A stretch of DNA of 64,000 bases from Candidatus Saccharimonadota bacterium (GTDB lineage: Bacteria; Patescibacteriota; Saccharimonadia; Saccharimonadales; Saccharimonadaceae). The translations under genes were made by a program, and so were the position numbers. Within the stretch, counting starts at the first letter, position 1, and every line of letters starts with the position of its first letter. The notes beneath the pieces are model-generated. The model did not search any database. It had not been told where the DNA came from and saw nothing but the letters and a program-made list of their open reading frames with translations. Location: NCBI GenBank assembly GCA_017513185.1, contig JAFXGL010000004.1:18071-82070 (forward strand), read 5' to 3'. Below, in pieces: positions 30,703-39,834 of the stretch.

Positions 30703-32109
30703 CTAATAATCCGTTTCTTGCAATGACTGGTACCAGAGTTTAAGTTCTTCGAGGATAAAATCGTCGGCGCCTTCTTCGGTGAATTTTTGCATTTCTGCGA
30801 GGAAGATGGGGGCTTGGCGGCTGAGACGTTTTCTTCTATATTCTTCCCACTTGGCTGTTTCTGCTTCGGTGAGGGAGGTGGGGAAATGTTTAGCTTTGTA
30901 GTGAAGGAGGAGCTCGGGGAGGCGTTCGTCGGCAAAGTGGGGGTGAAAGTCGGCGAGGTCGTTTTCGGTCATGTCTCTGATGGCATTTATGCGGACGCGA
31001 TCACGGTCGTCGAGGAAGCCGTCGTAGAGGGCGCTTTCGGCGTCGAAGGGGGGCTTGTCGTAGGTGTCTTTGGCATTGGACTTGGCGATGCGAGCGATGA
31101 GGTCTTTGTGGCGCCGCAGGCTCTCGAGGTTTTTCTCGACTTGCTCGTGCGTGAGCTCGATTTTCTCCCAGCCATTGCCATTGTCGAGGACGGAGAGCGG
31201 AGCGACGGCGGGGCAGCGGTTGTAGGCGAGTTCTTTGAATGCTGGGAAGAAGAGGTTTTTGAACTGGAGCTCGTCATTAACTTCGTAATCAGGGAAATCT
31301 TGTTTGATTTTTTCGAGCTTTTCTTCAAGGTTGACGCGGAGGTCAAAGACTAGAATGTTGCCGTTTTTACCAGGAGCGACGGGGACGGCGATGGTGGTGA
31401 AATTGTGCGTGGAGCCGAAACGGCCGGAAGAGTAGACGAAGGGCTGGGGGTTTTCTAGGTTAATGAGGGCCTTGACTTCCCTTTTGTCGCGGAGCTTAAA
31501 GAGGTAGCTCCAGAGCTTGGGCTGTTTATCGCGAATGAGGCGGGTGACGTCGATGAGGGCCTCGACATCGGAGAGAGCATCGTGGGCGGATTCGTGAGAG
31601 ATGCCGTTTTGCTTGGTGATGAGTTCGAGACGGTTGGTAGGTTTGCCATTTTCGGTGACTGGCCAGTTGATGCCTTCCGGCCGGAGGGCGCGAGTCATGC
31701 GGACGACGTCAAGCATATCCCAGCGGGAGCGGCCATCTTTCCATTGCCATTCATAAGGGTCGTAAAAGTTGCGCCAGAAGAGGTGCTGGATGAATTTGTC
31801 GTCGAAACGGACAGAGTTAAAACCGAGAGTAATGGTGTCGGGCGTGAATACTTCCTGCTGCAAAAGGCGGGCGAGGCGGAATTCGGCGATGCCGTCCTCG
31901 ACGGTTTTTTGTGGAGTGATGTGGGTGGTGAGAATGGCGCCGGGACTGGGCAGGGTGTCGTCGTTTAGTTGAACGAGGATGTTGTAGGCGGGGCCGACGG
32001 GGTTAAGGTCGAGGTCGGTGCGCTGGCCGGCAAACTGCATAATGCGGTCGTCGCTACTAGAGAGGCCGGACGTCTCTAGGTCGTAAAAGAAGAAAGTCGG
32101 GGTGGCCAA
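30703..32109 (-). CDS. sbcB: Exodeoxyribonuclease I (SbcB type)
   Basis: 468 aa, normal for ExoI, a 3'-5' single-strand DNA exonuclease of the DEDDh family. Motif ExoI is FYDLETSG (about residues 8-15), ExoII is LGFNSVRFDDKF (about 94-105) and ExoIII is SAHDALSDVEALID. SH3-like and helical domains follow. The start codon is TTG (32107-32109) with GGAG 9 bases upstream overlapping the end of the FKBP gene, 3 bases away, so translation is coupled. Confidence 0.93.
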   Translation of the reverse strand: MATPTFFFYDLETSGLSSSDDRIMQFAGQRTDLDLNPVGPAYNILVQLNDDTLPSPGAILTTHITPQKTVEDGIAEFRLARLLQQEVFTPDTITLGFNSVRFDDKFIQHLFWRNFYDPYEWQWKDGRSRWDMLDVVRMTRALRPEGINWPVTENGKPTNRLELITKQNGISHESAHDALSDVEALIDVTRLIRDKQPKLWSYLFKLRDKREVKALINLENPQPFVYSSGRFGSTHNFTTIAVPVAPGKNGNILVFDLRVNLEEKLEKIKQDFPDYEVNDELQFKNLFFPAFKELAYNRCPAVAPLSVLDNGNGWEKIELTHEQVEKNLESLRRHKDLIARIAKSNAKDTYDKPPFDAESALYDGFLDDRDRVRINAIRDMTENDLADFHPHFADERLPELLLHYKAKHFPTSLTEAETAKWEEYRRKRLSRQAPIFLAEMQKFTEEGADDFILEELKLWYQSLQETDY

Positions 32110-32112
32110 AGG

Positions 32113-32856
32113 TTATTCTCCGGACGTGGTGGTTGCGTCGGTGGTGGTAGTGTCGGTAGAATAGTTGGAATAGGTCTGAGCGTAGAGATTAGAGAGAGCA
32201 GAGTAGATTTCTTCGAGCTCTTTGTTGAGCTTTTTGAGGTTGTCGCTTTCTTCGATGGGCATGACGATGAATTTGAGCGGAGAGTTTTTGCCACCGCAGA
32301 TTTCGTAAGACTCACCGTAAGCGAGGTTGCCCGGGATGGTGATTTCGCGGACGCCACCGATTTTGGCACCTTCCATGCCGAGATACCAGCCCTCGATAAG
32401 GGAGTTTTCACTGACGGAGATGGGGGCTTTGAGTGAGGTGGGGTTGTCGTAATCATCAAAGGAGGTGTCGAAGATTTCTTCGTTAGAACACCAGCCGATG
32501 TAATAGGCGGCGTAGCCGGAGTTGCCAATGGTGGCGCCGGTGCCTTCTTTGAGGTCGGTAGACTGGACCCCACCGCTGTTGGCAGTGCTGCTATTGTAGC
32601 CTTTGACGTTTTTCTTGAAGGACTTGAATTCTTCAAAGTATTGGTTGGAAAGTTCGGCGGCTTCGGCGTCGATGGCGGCGGTCTTTTCGCTGTAAGCGGT
32701 CTGGAGTTGCTCCATGGTCATCTTGGTGTAGTTGACGGTGCCGTTGCCCATGACTATCATGACGTAGGCAGCGATGGACGAGCCGAGCAAAATGGCTGCG
32801 ACGAGTGCGAAAATTAGGCGCTGTTTAGTTGATGGTTTTAAGTCTTTTTCTTGCAT
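32113..32856 (-). CDS. Membrane-anchored FKBP-type peptidyl-prolyl isomerase
   Basis: 247 aa. A membrane span near the N-terminus (about residues 13-35) leads to an extracytoplasmic region: a short helical linker, then an FKBP domain (about 95-205) with GTGATIGNSGYAAYYIGW, IEGWYLGMEGAKIGGVREITIPGNLAYGE, a good match to the FKBP core. It probably folds exported proteins. The C-terminus has a short coiled coil and a Thr-rich end. AAGGAGG precedes the ATG. First of the pair with sbcB and 20 bases after pheT's 3' end. Confidence 0.88.
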   Translation of the reverse strand: MQEKDLKPSTKQRLIFALVAAILLGSSIAAYVMIVMGNGTVNYTKMTMEQLQTAYSEKTAAIDAEAAELSNQYFEEFKSFKKNVKGYNSSTANSGGVQSTDLKEGTGATIGNSGYAAYYIGWCSNEEIFDTSFDDYDNPTSLKAPISVSENSLIEGWYLGMEGAKIGGVREITIPGNLAYGESYEICGGKNSPLKFIVMPIEESDNLKKLNKELEEIYSALSNLYAQTYSNYSTDTTTTDATTTSGE

Positions 32857-32876
32857 GATGTTACCTCCTTGCTCTA

Positions 32877-35315
32877 CTAGACGACTTCCGCACCGAGCGC
32901 CGAGAGATGTTTAACGATTAAATCTATTATATCAGATATCTCCCCACCGTCGAGAGTTTTTTCGGTATTTGCGATTTCTAGATGGAAGGAAAGGTTCTTG
33001 GTTTCGGAGCCTTTTTTGCGGAAAATCGAAACTGGTTTTAGTGTATATAATATATCTTTAATTTGGTTTAAAGTGTCTTTGATACCGGCTTCGACTGCGG
33101 TATAGCTGGTGGTAGCGGGGACACGGAAAGTGAGGTCGCGAGAGACGGACGGGAAGCGCGAAAGTTTGATGCCAAATTTTGGAGCGGTTTCGGCGCCTAA
33201 ACAGGGGTCGAGAGCGATAACGAGCGCGCTCGTAATCCGCGACAGCTTGAGACGTTTTTTAACGGAATTTTTGACTTCTCCTAGCTCGCCGATTTGCTCG
33301 TGGCCAAGGAAAATAGCGACGGAGTGGAGCGGCTCGAGGGTGGCGGAAGCCTCTAGGGGTTTAAGCTCGAAGTGGAGGTTGAGGGATTTTTCGAGTTCTT
33401 TTAGAATGTGTTTGACAGCGTAAAAGTCACCATGGGTGACGAGGCCGAGCTGAGTTTGCATCTTGGGGACGTTTTCTTCATTGAGACCCCAGGATTTTTT
33501 GCTAACTTGGTTGAGCTCGTAGAGGGTGAAGTGGTCGTAGCCGGCTTTTTCGTTGTCGTGCATTTTGTCTAGAAGGGAGGGGAGGAGGCTCTGACGGAAG
33601 CACTCAAGTTCTGGGGAGATGGAGTTGACGATTTGATAAGAGTCGGTGGGGTCTTCGCCGGCCTTTTCCTGGAGGGATTTAGAGACAAAAGAGTAAGTGA
33701 GAAGCTCGTGGCCGCCGAGGCGGTCGGAGAGGACGGAGCGGAGGTGGGTTTTGAGCTCGAGCATGGGGTCGACAGTCGGGCAGACGAACGGGCGGCGTGG
33801 GAAGTCGAGCGGGATGTTATCAAAGCCGAGCAAGCGGCCGACTTCTTCAATAACGTCTTCTTTAATGTGGATGTCGGTGCGCCAAAGTGGAGCGGAAACA
33901 GTGAGGGTTTCTCCCTTGACGGTGACTTTAAAACCGGTGTTTTCGAGAGTGGTCGTGATGAGCTCTGGCGAATAGTCGGTGCCGAGGAGGCTGTTGATAT
34001 CGCCGACGGAGAGAGTGATAGTGACTTTTTCGAGTGGAAGCGGGACCATACATTTGCGGGCGATGAAGTCGACCTTGGCAGACTCGGAGGCAAGGGCGAT
34101 TTCTTGGGCGGCGGCGAGCATGACCGGCTCGCAGTTGACGATGGGCTGGCCTTTGGTAAAGCGGGTGATAGCCTCGCTGAAGATGCCGTGGGTCATTTGA
34201 GTCTTGCGGAGGTTGTAGAGCGAGAAGGTGGCGGACTCGAGGATGACGCGGCGAGTAGTTTCGTCGATTTTGGTTGATTCCCCGCCCATGGCGCCAGCGA
34301 GGGCGACGGGCGTGTCGCCGGAACAGATGACGATGTCGGTCGGGACGAGTTCGATGGTTTTGCCGTCAAGGAGGGTGAGTTTTTCGTTTTCGCGGGCGAG
34401 ACGGACACGGATGAGTGGCGCGTCGGTGCCACCAACGCTGACGAATTTGTCGTAGTCGAAGGCGTGGAGGGGCTGGCCGGTGAGGAGCATGTATTCGTTG
34501 GTAATGTCGACGATTTTGGAAATGCTGTGCATGCCGGATTTGGCAAGGAAGGCGGCATTAAAGTCAAAGTAAGGGTTGACCGCAAGCGGGTTTTCTAAGT
34601 CGATGACGGCGCAGGTGTAAGCCGGGCAAATGTCGGCGGATTCGATGGTGATGATTTCGTCCTTGACGTCGGCGTCGGCGGCAGGCATGCGGGGAGCGCG
34701 GTAACTTTGGCCGAGGATGCCGGCGACTTCGCGGGCAAAGCCCCAAATACCGAAGCAATCTGGGCGGTGGGTGAGAGATTTATTTTCTACTTCGATGATT
34801 TTGTCGTTAAGATCGAGGACGTCAGCGAGGAGGTCGCCAGGTTTGGCGGTCTCGGGGTTGAGCTCGATGATGCCGGCGTGGTCTTCGCCCAGGGCGAGTT
34901 CGTCGGCGGCGGCGAGCATGCCATGGCTCATAAAGCCACGGAGCTTGCGGGCGGAAATCTCAAAAGGCTCGTCCGTGCCGTAGGTGACAGGAACAATGGC
35001 GCCGGGAGCAATCCAGGCGGCGAGCATGCCCTCGTGGACGTTTGGCGCGCCACAGACGACTTGAATGTAGCCGTCGTGTTCTGGGTCGACGTAATTGTTG
35101 AGTTCTTTGCCGGCGTCGATTTGGCAAAGGTGGAGGTGGGTGCCTTCAATGGGTTCAGCTTTTAAGACTTTGACGACGTAGATTTTTTTGTATTTGGGCG
35201 CGAGGTCTTCGACGTGCTCGATTTCTACTAGGCGAGAGCCAATGAGTTTAAAAAGTTCGTCGTCCGTAAGGTCGATTTTGACTAGTCTTTTTAGTTCGTT
35301 CAAGGAAATTAGCAT
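32877..35315 (-). CDS. pheT: Phenylalanyl-tRNA synthetase beta subunit
   Basis: 812 aa, full length. Domain order: N-terminal region (LISLNELKRLV), EMAP/tRNA-binding OB fold (about residues 45-165, IYVVKVLKAEPI, VVCGAPNV), B3/B4 editing domain (SLTHRPDCFGIWGFAREVAGIL onward), B5, the catalytic-like core and the C-terminal FDX-ACB anticodon-binding domain (about 715-810, RFPSVSRDLTFRVP). It works as an alpha2beta2 complex with PheS. It follows pheS by 1 base, with an AAAGGAG site inside the pheS end. Confidence 0.97.
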   Translation of the reverse strand: MLISLNELKRLVKIDLTDDELFKLIGSRLVEIEHVEDLAPKYKKIYVVKVLKAEPIEGTHLHLCQIDAGKELNNYVDPEHDGYIQVVCGAPNVHEGMLAAWIAPGAIVPVTYGTDEPFEISARKLRGFMSHGMLAAADELALGEDHAGIIELNPETAKPGDLLADVLDLNDKIIEVENKSLTHRPDCFGIWGFAREVAGILGQSYRAPRMPAADADVKDEIITIESADICPAYTCAVIDLENPLAVNPYFDFNAAFLAKSGMHSISKIVDITNEYMLLTGQPLHAFDYDKFVSVGGTDAPLIRVRLARENEKLTLLDGKTIELVPTDIVICSGDTPVALAGAMGGESTKIDETTRRVILESATFSLYNLRKTQMTHGIFSEAITRFTKGQPIVNCEPVMLAAAQEIALASESAKVDFIARKCMVPLPLEKVTITLSVGDINSLLGTDYSPELITTTLENTGFKVTVKGETLTVSAPLWRTDIHIKEDVIEEVGRLLGFDNIPLDFPRRPFVCPTVDPMLELKTHLRSVLSDRLGGHELLTYSFVSKSLQEKAGEDPTDSYQIVNSISPELECFRQSLLPSLLDKMHDNEKAGYDHFTLYELNQVSKKSWGLNEENVPKMQTQLGLVTHGDFYAVKHILKELEKSLNLHFELKPLEASATLEPLHSVAIFLGHEQIGELGEVKNSVKKRLKLSRITSALVIALDPCLGAETAPKFGIKLSRFPSVSRDLTFRVPATTSYTAVEAGIKDTLNQIKDILYTLKPVSIFRKKGSETKNLSFHLEIANTEKTLDGGEISDIIDLIVKHLSALGAEVV

Positions 35316-35316
35316 A

Positions 35317-36264
35317 TTAAAACTCCTTTAGAAAATCAAGTTTGCCAGATTCAAAGTAGCGGACGTCATTGATACCGTATTTGAGCATGACCAAACGGTC
35401 AATGCCACCGCCCCAAGCAAAGCCTTTGTAAACTTCTGGGTCGATGCCGGCGGTTTTAAGGACGTTGGGATGAATCATGCCGCAGCCACCCATTTCCAGC
35501 CAGCCGTCGCCCTTGCCGCCGAGAGAGGCAGGTTTTTCGATTTGGAATTCGAGGCTAGGCTCGGTGAACGGGAAGAAGCCAGGCTGGGTCTTGATATTAA
35601 GTTTTTGCCCATAATAGGTTTCGAAGAAGTTCTTCCAGGTGGCAAGCATTTGGCCGAGCGTAGCGTCTTTGGAGACAAAGACACCTTCGCACTGGTAGAA
35701 GGTGTGCTCGTGAGTGGCATCGACGTCTTCGTTGCGGAAGACGCGGCCGGGGACAACGACGGCGATTTGGCCGTACTTTTCTAGGTCGTCACGGAAGCGG
35801 GTGAGGGCGCGATATTGCATGGTGGAAGTGTGAGCGGGTGGGATGAAACCTTCCTCGGTGCGGAAAGTGTCGTAGCCATCGCGGGCAGGGTGTTCTTTGG
35901 GGAAATTTAGAGAGTCAAACATGTGAAATTCGTCGTCGAGCTGGCGTGCTTCGATGACGTTGAAGCCCATTTGGCGGTAGATTTCGGCGACACGGTCGAG
36001 TTCGGTCGTGAGCGGGTGCTTGGTGCCGGAAGCGGGAGTGAAGGGTGTGGTGTTTTCGCCAAAGGGGGCGGTGAGGTCAATAGGCTCGACGGCGGCGTCT
36101 TCGGCGGCGTCTTCGAGAGCTTTGATTTGGGCGAGCAGAGCGGCCTTTTGACGGTTGATTTGTTCGCCAAAAGCTTTGCGCTCTTCCTGACGCAGAGTTT
36201 TGATTTTAGCATATTCGCGGCCGAGATTGTTGAGCTTGGCCTTCAGTTCTTCTAATTTTCCCAT
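35317..36264 (-). CDS. pheS: Phenylalanyl-tRNA synthetase alpha subunit
   Basis: 315 aa from ATG 36262-36264. The N-terminal coiled coil (about 1-60) binds tRNA-Phe; the class II catalytic core includes HPLTTELDRVAEIYRQMGFNV, the motif 2 region FRNEDVDATHEHTFYQCEG, FTEPSLEFQI and the motif 3 region KGFAWGGGIDRLVML. Length is a little below E. coli PheS (327 aa). ATG 36282 is in frame, but TATAAT at 36274-36279 lies between the two, so the downstream start is preferred and the mRNA is nearly leaderless. Confidence 0.97.
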   Translation of the reverse strand: MGKLEELKAKLNNLGREYAKIKTLRQEERKAFGEQINRQKAALLAQIKALEDAAEDAAVEPIDLTAPFGENTTPFTPASGTKHPLTTELDRVAEIYRQMGFNVIEARQLDDEFHMFDSLNFPKEHPARDGYDTFRTEEGFIPPAHTSTMQYRALTRFRDDLEKYGQIAVVVPGRVFRNEDVDATHEHTFYQCEGVFVSKDATLGQMLATWKNFFETYYGQKLNIKTQPGFFPFTEPSLEFQIEKPASLGGKGDGWLEMGGCGMIHPNVLKTAGIDPEVYKGFAWGGGIDRLVMLKYGINDVRYFESGKLDFLKEF

Positions 36265-36273
36265 ATTAGTTAT

Positions 36274-36279
36274 ATTATA
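36274..36279 (-). promoter_or_regulatory. pheST -10 element (near-leaderless)
   Basis: TATAAT on the minus strand, 9 bp before ATG 36262-36264. Confidence 0.55.
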
Positions 36280-36294
36280 CACCCGAGAGGGAGA

Positions 36295-36528
36295 TTAGAG
36301 AAGAATAATGAAGACTAAAGAAACGATGGCGAGTAGCCCGAGGACGAACCAAATCCAGCCAAAACGGCCGGTTTTTTCGTATTGCTCAAAATATTCAGAA
36401 TCGGCGATAAAGTCGGGGTCTTCACCGTCGGCGACCTGCACTTTTTCGACTTTTTCTCTTAGGTCGGCGTTAATGCGGCGAGTTAAGGCCTGGTTTTCGT
36501 CTTCGTCTTTGGTGACCATTACACCCAT
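36295..36528 (-). CDS. Small tail-anchored membrane protein, 77 aa
   Basis: Family not recognised. An acidic soluble N-terminus of about 52 residues (DEDENQALTRR, VADGEDPDFIADSEYFEQYEKTGRF in parts) precedes one C-terminal membrane span (about 54-76, WIWFVLGLLAIVSLVFIILL). The layout resembles the 71-aa protein at 22522-22737. AAGGAG lies about 8 bases before ATG. It has a promoter (TGG-TATAAT, 36574-36579) facing that of the MIP gene, and reads toward pheS. Confidence 0.72.
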   Translation of the reverse strand: MGVMVTKDEDENQALTRRINADLREKVEKVQVADGEDPDFIADSEYFEQYEKTGRFGWIWFVLGLLAIVSLVFIILL

Positions 36529-36573
36529 ATATTATCTCCTTTTGGTTTCTTCTTCGGTTAAAATTGTCTTTTT

Positions 36574-36606
36574 ATTATACCATAGCGAGGAAAAGTGTGC
36601 TATAAT
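36574..36606. promoter_or_regulatory. Face-to-face divergent extended -10 promoters
   Basis: Leftward TGG-TATAAT (36574-36579) and rightward TGC-TATAAT (36601-36606) are only 21 bp apart, so polymerase footprints overlap. Confidence 0.7.
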
Positions 36607-36633
36607 GCAGTCAAATATCAATTAAGGAGGTTT

Positions 36634-37629
36634 ATGGCTAAATCCAAAAAGTCTTCTAGCAAGAAACCGAAGACTACCCCATCCGCGAAAGAAGAGAAAC
36701 TTTCCGAAAAGACAAAAAAGGTGGAGAAAAAGACTGATAGCAAAAAGTCTGCTCCGGCAAAGGCCGCAAAAGCAGAGACTAAAAAGGTCGAGGCGAAAGT
36801 AGAAGCCAAGGTTGAGGCTAAAGCTGAGCCGGTAGAGGAGAAAAAAATCGTCTCCGAGAAAAAGAAGGGTTTCTTCAGCAAGCTATTCGCGAAGAAATAC
36901 ACGACCAACGAAAACATCTTGACCATTTTTAAGGACAAGAAAGTTTATGGTGCGCTTATTGGCGAGATTGTCGGTACGATGTTTATCACCATGCTGATTT
37001 TAACCCTCGGCCTGTATCAGCTGCTTTACCTATTCATCGTCATGACGGTGATTTTCGTGGCAGTACACAAACTTTCTGGTGCAAATCTTAACCCTATTAC
37101 GACCGTAGGCATGATGGCGACTCGCCGGATGTCGGTGATTCGTGGTGTGCTATATCTGCTCGCGCAGGTAGTCGGCGCGTGGCTTGGTCTCACGATTGTT
37201 TCTGCTTTCCTCAATGCTAGCGGCTCTGAAGCAGAGCTTCCTGGCATGACTGCTACTCCGGATGGTAAATTCTGGGTAGTTTCCATGCTGGAGTTCTTTG
37301 GCGCGGCAATCATTGGGGTTTTCTACTCCCGCGCGCAACAATACAAGCGCAGCTCTTGGACCTTTGGCGCAATGGTAGCTGGCGGTATTGTCCTCGCATT
37401 GATTCTCGTCTATATCATCTCTGCGAACTACTTCTCACTTGAAGGTACCTTCATGCTCAACCCGGCGGTGGCTTTGATGTATCAAATCCTCCCGCAGAGC
37501 GCGAATGGGGTGGGGGAGCTACTGGGCGGTATCGGCCTTGCATTGTTGACGTATGTTGTGTTCCCAATGCTAGGGGGTGTTATAGGATTTTACTTGTCCG
37601 ATAGCGCACAGGTTCTTACGGAGGAGTAG
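36634..37629 (+). CDS. MIP family (aquaporin-like) channel with Lys-rich N-terminus
   Basis: 331 aa from ATG 36634, which has AAGGAGG 3 bases upstream. Residues about 1-85 are a Lys/Ala/Glu-rich cytoplasmic extension. Then come about six membrane spans in MIP arrangement. The first half-helix signature reads SGANLNPITT (NPI instead of NPA), followed by the family segment RRMSVIRGVLYLLAQVVGAWLG; the second reads GTFMLNPAVAL with a normal NPA but without the following Arg of the selectivity filter. Substrate (water, glycerol or other small solute) cannot be assigned. It converges on metG. Confidence 0.83.
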   Translation: MAKSKKSSSKKPKTTPSAKEEKLSEKTKKVEKKTDSKKSAPAKAAKAETKKVEAKVEAKVEAKAEPVEEKKIVSEKKKGFFSKLFAKKYTTNENILTIFKDKKVYGALIGEIVGTMFITMLILTLGLYQLLYLFIVMTVIFVAVHKLSGANLNPITTVGMMATRRMSVIRGVLYLLAQVVGAWLGLTIVSAFLNASGSEAELPGMTATPDGKFWVVSMLEFFGAAIIGVFYSRAQQYKRSSWTFGAMVAGGIVLALILVYIISANYFSLEGTFMLNPAVALMYQILPQSANGVGELLGGIGLALLTYVVFPMLGGVIGFYLSDSAQVLTEE

Positions 37630-37631
37630 GT

Positions 37632-37751
37632 AAACTTTTATCTTTGGCGCACTTCTGCGTCAGGATCTCCAGTACTCAAGAGACGTACCATTAAGTACGT
37701 CTCTTTCCGTGCTTCAATTCTTCCTTGAATTGCATCCAAATCTAAAAGTTT
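37632..37751. repeat. Branched inverted repeat with three hairpins, element 4
   Basis: Outer arms 37632-37647 and 37736-37751 pair at 14 of 16 positions. Inside are CGCA/TGCG (37648-37659), an 11-bp stem AAGAGACGTAC/GTACGTCTCTT (37678-37705) and CAATTC/GAATTG (37715-37732). It fills almost exactly the gap between the convergent MIP gene and metG. Confidence 0.85.
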
Positions 37752-37764
37752 GAGATATCGAAGA

Positions 37765-39177
37765 CTAAGCCTTGGGGAAGAGGGGGTTGGGAATGGTGAT
37801 GGGGTTTTGGAAAATGTCGAAGATTTTTTTGCTAGTATCGGTGAGGAAGGGTTTGAGTAGCTCGGTGTAATTGAGTAGTCTTACGGTTAGCTTTTCTAGG
37901 ATTTCTTTGGCTTTTTCCGAGTCGGCTTTGGCGACTTTCCAGGGTTCTGCATCGTTGATGTCTTTGTTGAGGTCTTTGATTTTGCTCCAAGCATAGTCAA
38001 AGGCTTTGGAAAACTCGAAAGAATCCATCAATTGATAGTATTCGGAAAAATCTTCAGCTACTTTTTCGTAATTTATCGTTACGTCGTTTTTTGAGTCTAG
38101 GACGGCGAGGCGCTGGACGAGGTTGCCAAGGTCGTTGGCGAGTTCGCCAGAATAGGCGGCGTCGAATTTGTCCCAGGTAAAGTCAGAGTCGTTGAAAGTG
38201 TCAATGTGACGGAGGAAGAAGTAGCGGAAGGGGTCGAGGCCGTATTTGCCGAGGATTTCTAGCGGATCGACGACGTTGCCAATGGACTTGCTCATTTTTT
38301 GGCCGTTGGCCAAAATATAGCCGTGAGAAAGGATGACTTTGGGCAGCGGTAGGCCGAGGGCGAGAAGGATGGTGGGCCAAATGATGGCATGGAAGCGTAG
38401 AATGTCTTTGCCAACGATTTGAACGTCGGCGGGCCAGTAGTCACTAATATCTTGCTCTGGGTAGCCTAGGACGGTGAGGTAGTTACTTAGGGCGTCGAGC
38501 CAGACGTACATGACTTGGCTATCGTCGCCTGGGACGGGGATGCCCCAGGAGAGATTTTTCTTGGGACGGGAGATAGAAACGTCGGGCGAGTCGGCGAGGA
38601 GTTTTAGTACTTCACGCTTGCGAAACTCGGGAAGGATTTGAAGTTGGTCTTTCTCGATGGCTTCTTTGATTTGGTCTTTAAAATCGGCGATGCGGAGATA
38701 GTAATTTTTCTCCGATAGGCGTTCGTAGGGCTTTTGGTGGTCGGGGCAGATGCCTTGGTTTTCTTCGTATTCTTTGTCAGTGATGAAAGATTCGCAGCCA
38801 GAGCAGTACCACCCTTCGTAGTCGGCGGAGTAAATATGTGGGGCAAGTTTTTCCCAAATCATTTGCACGCGACGAGCGTGGTCGGCGCTAGTGGTACGAA
38901 TAAAATCCGTTGGTGTGACGCCGAGGCTTGTAATAAACTCGCGGAATTTGTCGGAATTTTCGGTGACGTATTGTTCGACGGGGATGCCGGCGGCTAAAGC
39001 TTTGTCAAAAATCTTGTTGCCATGTTCGTCGGTGCCGGCCTGAAAGCGGACCGTATTTCCCTGCTCTTTTTGATAGCGGGCGTAGACGTCAGCCAAAAGA
39101 TAATCCAGAGCGTGGCCGATGTGAGGCGCGCCGTTGACGTAGGGGATGGCGGTGGTGACGTAAAGATTTTTGGACAT
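37765..39177 (-). CDS. metG: Methionyl-tRNA synthetase
   Basis: 470 aa. HIGH box HIGH at about residues 19-22 (NGAPHIGHALDY) and KMSKS loop at about 291-295 (NGQKMSKSIGNVVDP). A zinc-binding knuckle has CSGC (about 124-127) and a downstream CPDH variant. The Rossmann core, WYLD-type substrate residues (YVWLDALSNYLT) and helical anticodon-binding domain are present. The C-terminal tRNA-binding OB domain found in long MetRS is absent. No ribosome site is visible before the ATG, 14 bases after the upstream gene's stop. Confidence 0.97.
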   Translation of the reverse strand: MSKNLYVTTAIPYVNGAPHIGHALDYLLADVYARYQKEQGNTVRFQAGTDEHGNKIFDKALAAGIPVEQYVTENSDKFREFITSLGVTPTDFIRTTSADHARRVQMIWEKLAPHIYSADYEGWYCSGCESFITDKEYEENQGICPDHQKPYERLSEKNYYLRIADFKDQIKEAIEKDQLQILPEFRKREVLKLLADSPDVSISRPKKNLSWGIPVPGDDSQVMYVWLDALSNYLTVLGYPEQDISDYWPADVQIVGKDILRFHAIIWPTILLALGLPLPKVILSHGYILANGQKMSKSIGNVVDPLEILGKYGLDPFRYFFLRHIDTFNDSDFTWDKFDAAYSGELANDLGNLVQRLAVLDSKNDVTINYEKVAEDFSEYYQLMDSFEFSKAFDYAWSKIKDLNKDINDAEPWKVAKADSEKAKEILEKLTVRLLNYTELLKPFLTDTSKKIFDIFQNPITIPNPLFPKA

Positions 39178-39191
39178 AGATTAATAGATGG

Positions 39192-39788
39192 TTAGATAGC
39201 GAAGGCGATGATGAGGACCAAAGCGACGATGATGATAAGGGAGCCGCCGACGATGAGGACGACAGGGTTTTTCTTGAGCTTGTCGACAAAAGCCGGCATT
39301 TTGACTTGGTGCGGCTTGGGAGCATCGGGTTGAGCGGCTGGGTCGTTAAAAGCGACGGACGGCGTGGCCTTTTGCTCGGTCTCTCCAGGTACGGCGTTAG
39401 GGTCGGCCGGGGCGGCATCAGTAGGGGCGGAGAGGTCGGCAGCCGGGGCGGCGCCTGCGAATGGTGATGTGTCGACGGTGGGAGCTTCCGGAGTAGCCGG
39501 AGCGGGATTGTCTAGTGGGACGGCCGTGGGGACGTCGGGCGTGGTAGCCGCGGCTTCTTCCGGGACATCAGCGATAGCTTGCTGAAGCAGTGAAGGGTCG
39601 ATAGTGGGGACGTCGGGCGTAGCGGGAGCTTCCGGAGCCGGAGCTTCGGGGGCAGGAGCCGGGGCGGCTTCTGGCATGGCGGGAGCGGTCGGCATGGCCG
39701 GGGCGCCTAAATCTGGTGCGGCAGCGGCGGCTGGATTCGCAAAGCCGGGGGCTTGTGGTGCGACTGGGTTGTTTGGATCTTGATTCAT
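39192..39788 (-). CDS. Pro/Ala-rich tail-anchored membrane protein, 198 aa
   Basis: Residues about 1-165 are Pro/Ala/Thr/Glu low complexity with PAPEAPA-type repeats; a short basic segment (VDKLKKNP) and one membrane span (about 175-197) end the protein, giving tail-anchor topology. It resembles the 7050-7817 protein in composition. The function is unknown. GGGAGAG lies about 8 bases before the ATG and a TACAAT promoter lies upstream. It reads into metG. Confidence 0.75.
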   Translation of the reverse strand: MNQDPNNPVAPQAPGFANPAAAAAPDLGAPAMPTAPAMPEAAPAPAPEAPAPEAPATPDVPTIDPSLLQQAIADVPEEAAATTPDVPTAVPLDNPAPATPEAPTVDTSPFAGAAPAADLSAPTDAAPADPNAVPGETEQKATPSVAFNDPAAQPDAPKPHQVKMPAFVDKLKKNPVVLIVGGSLIIIVALVLIIAFAI

Positions 39789-39834
39789 GGTTTTATCTCT
39801 CCCTTGGTTTTATATAGAACTTAGTTATATTGTA

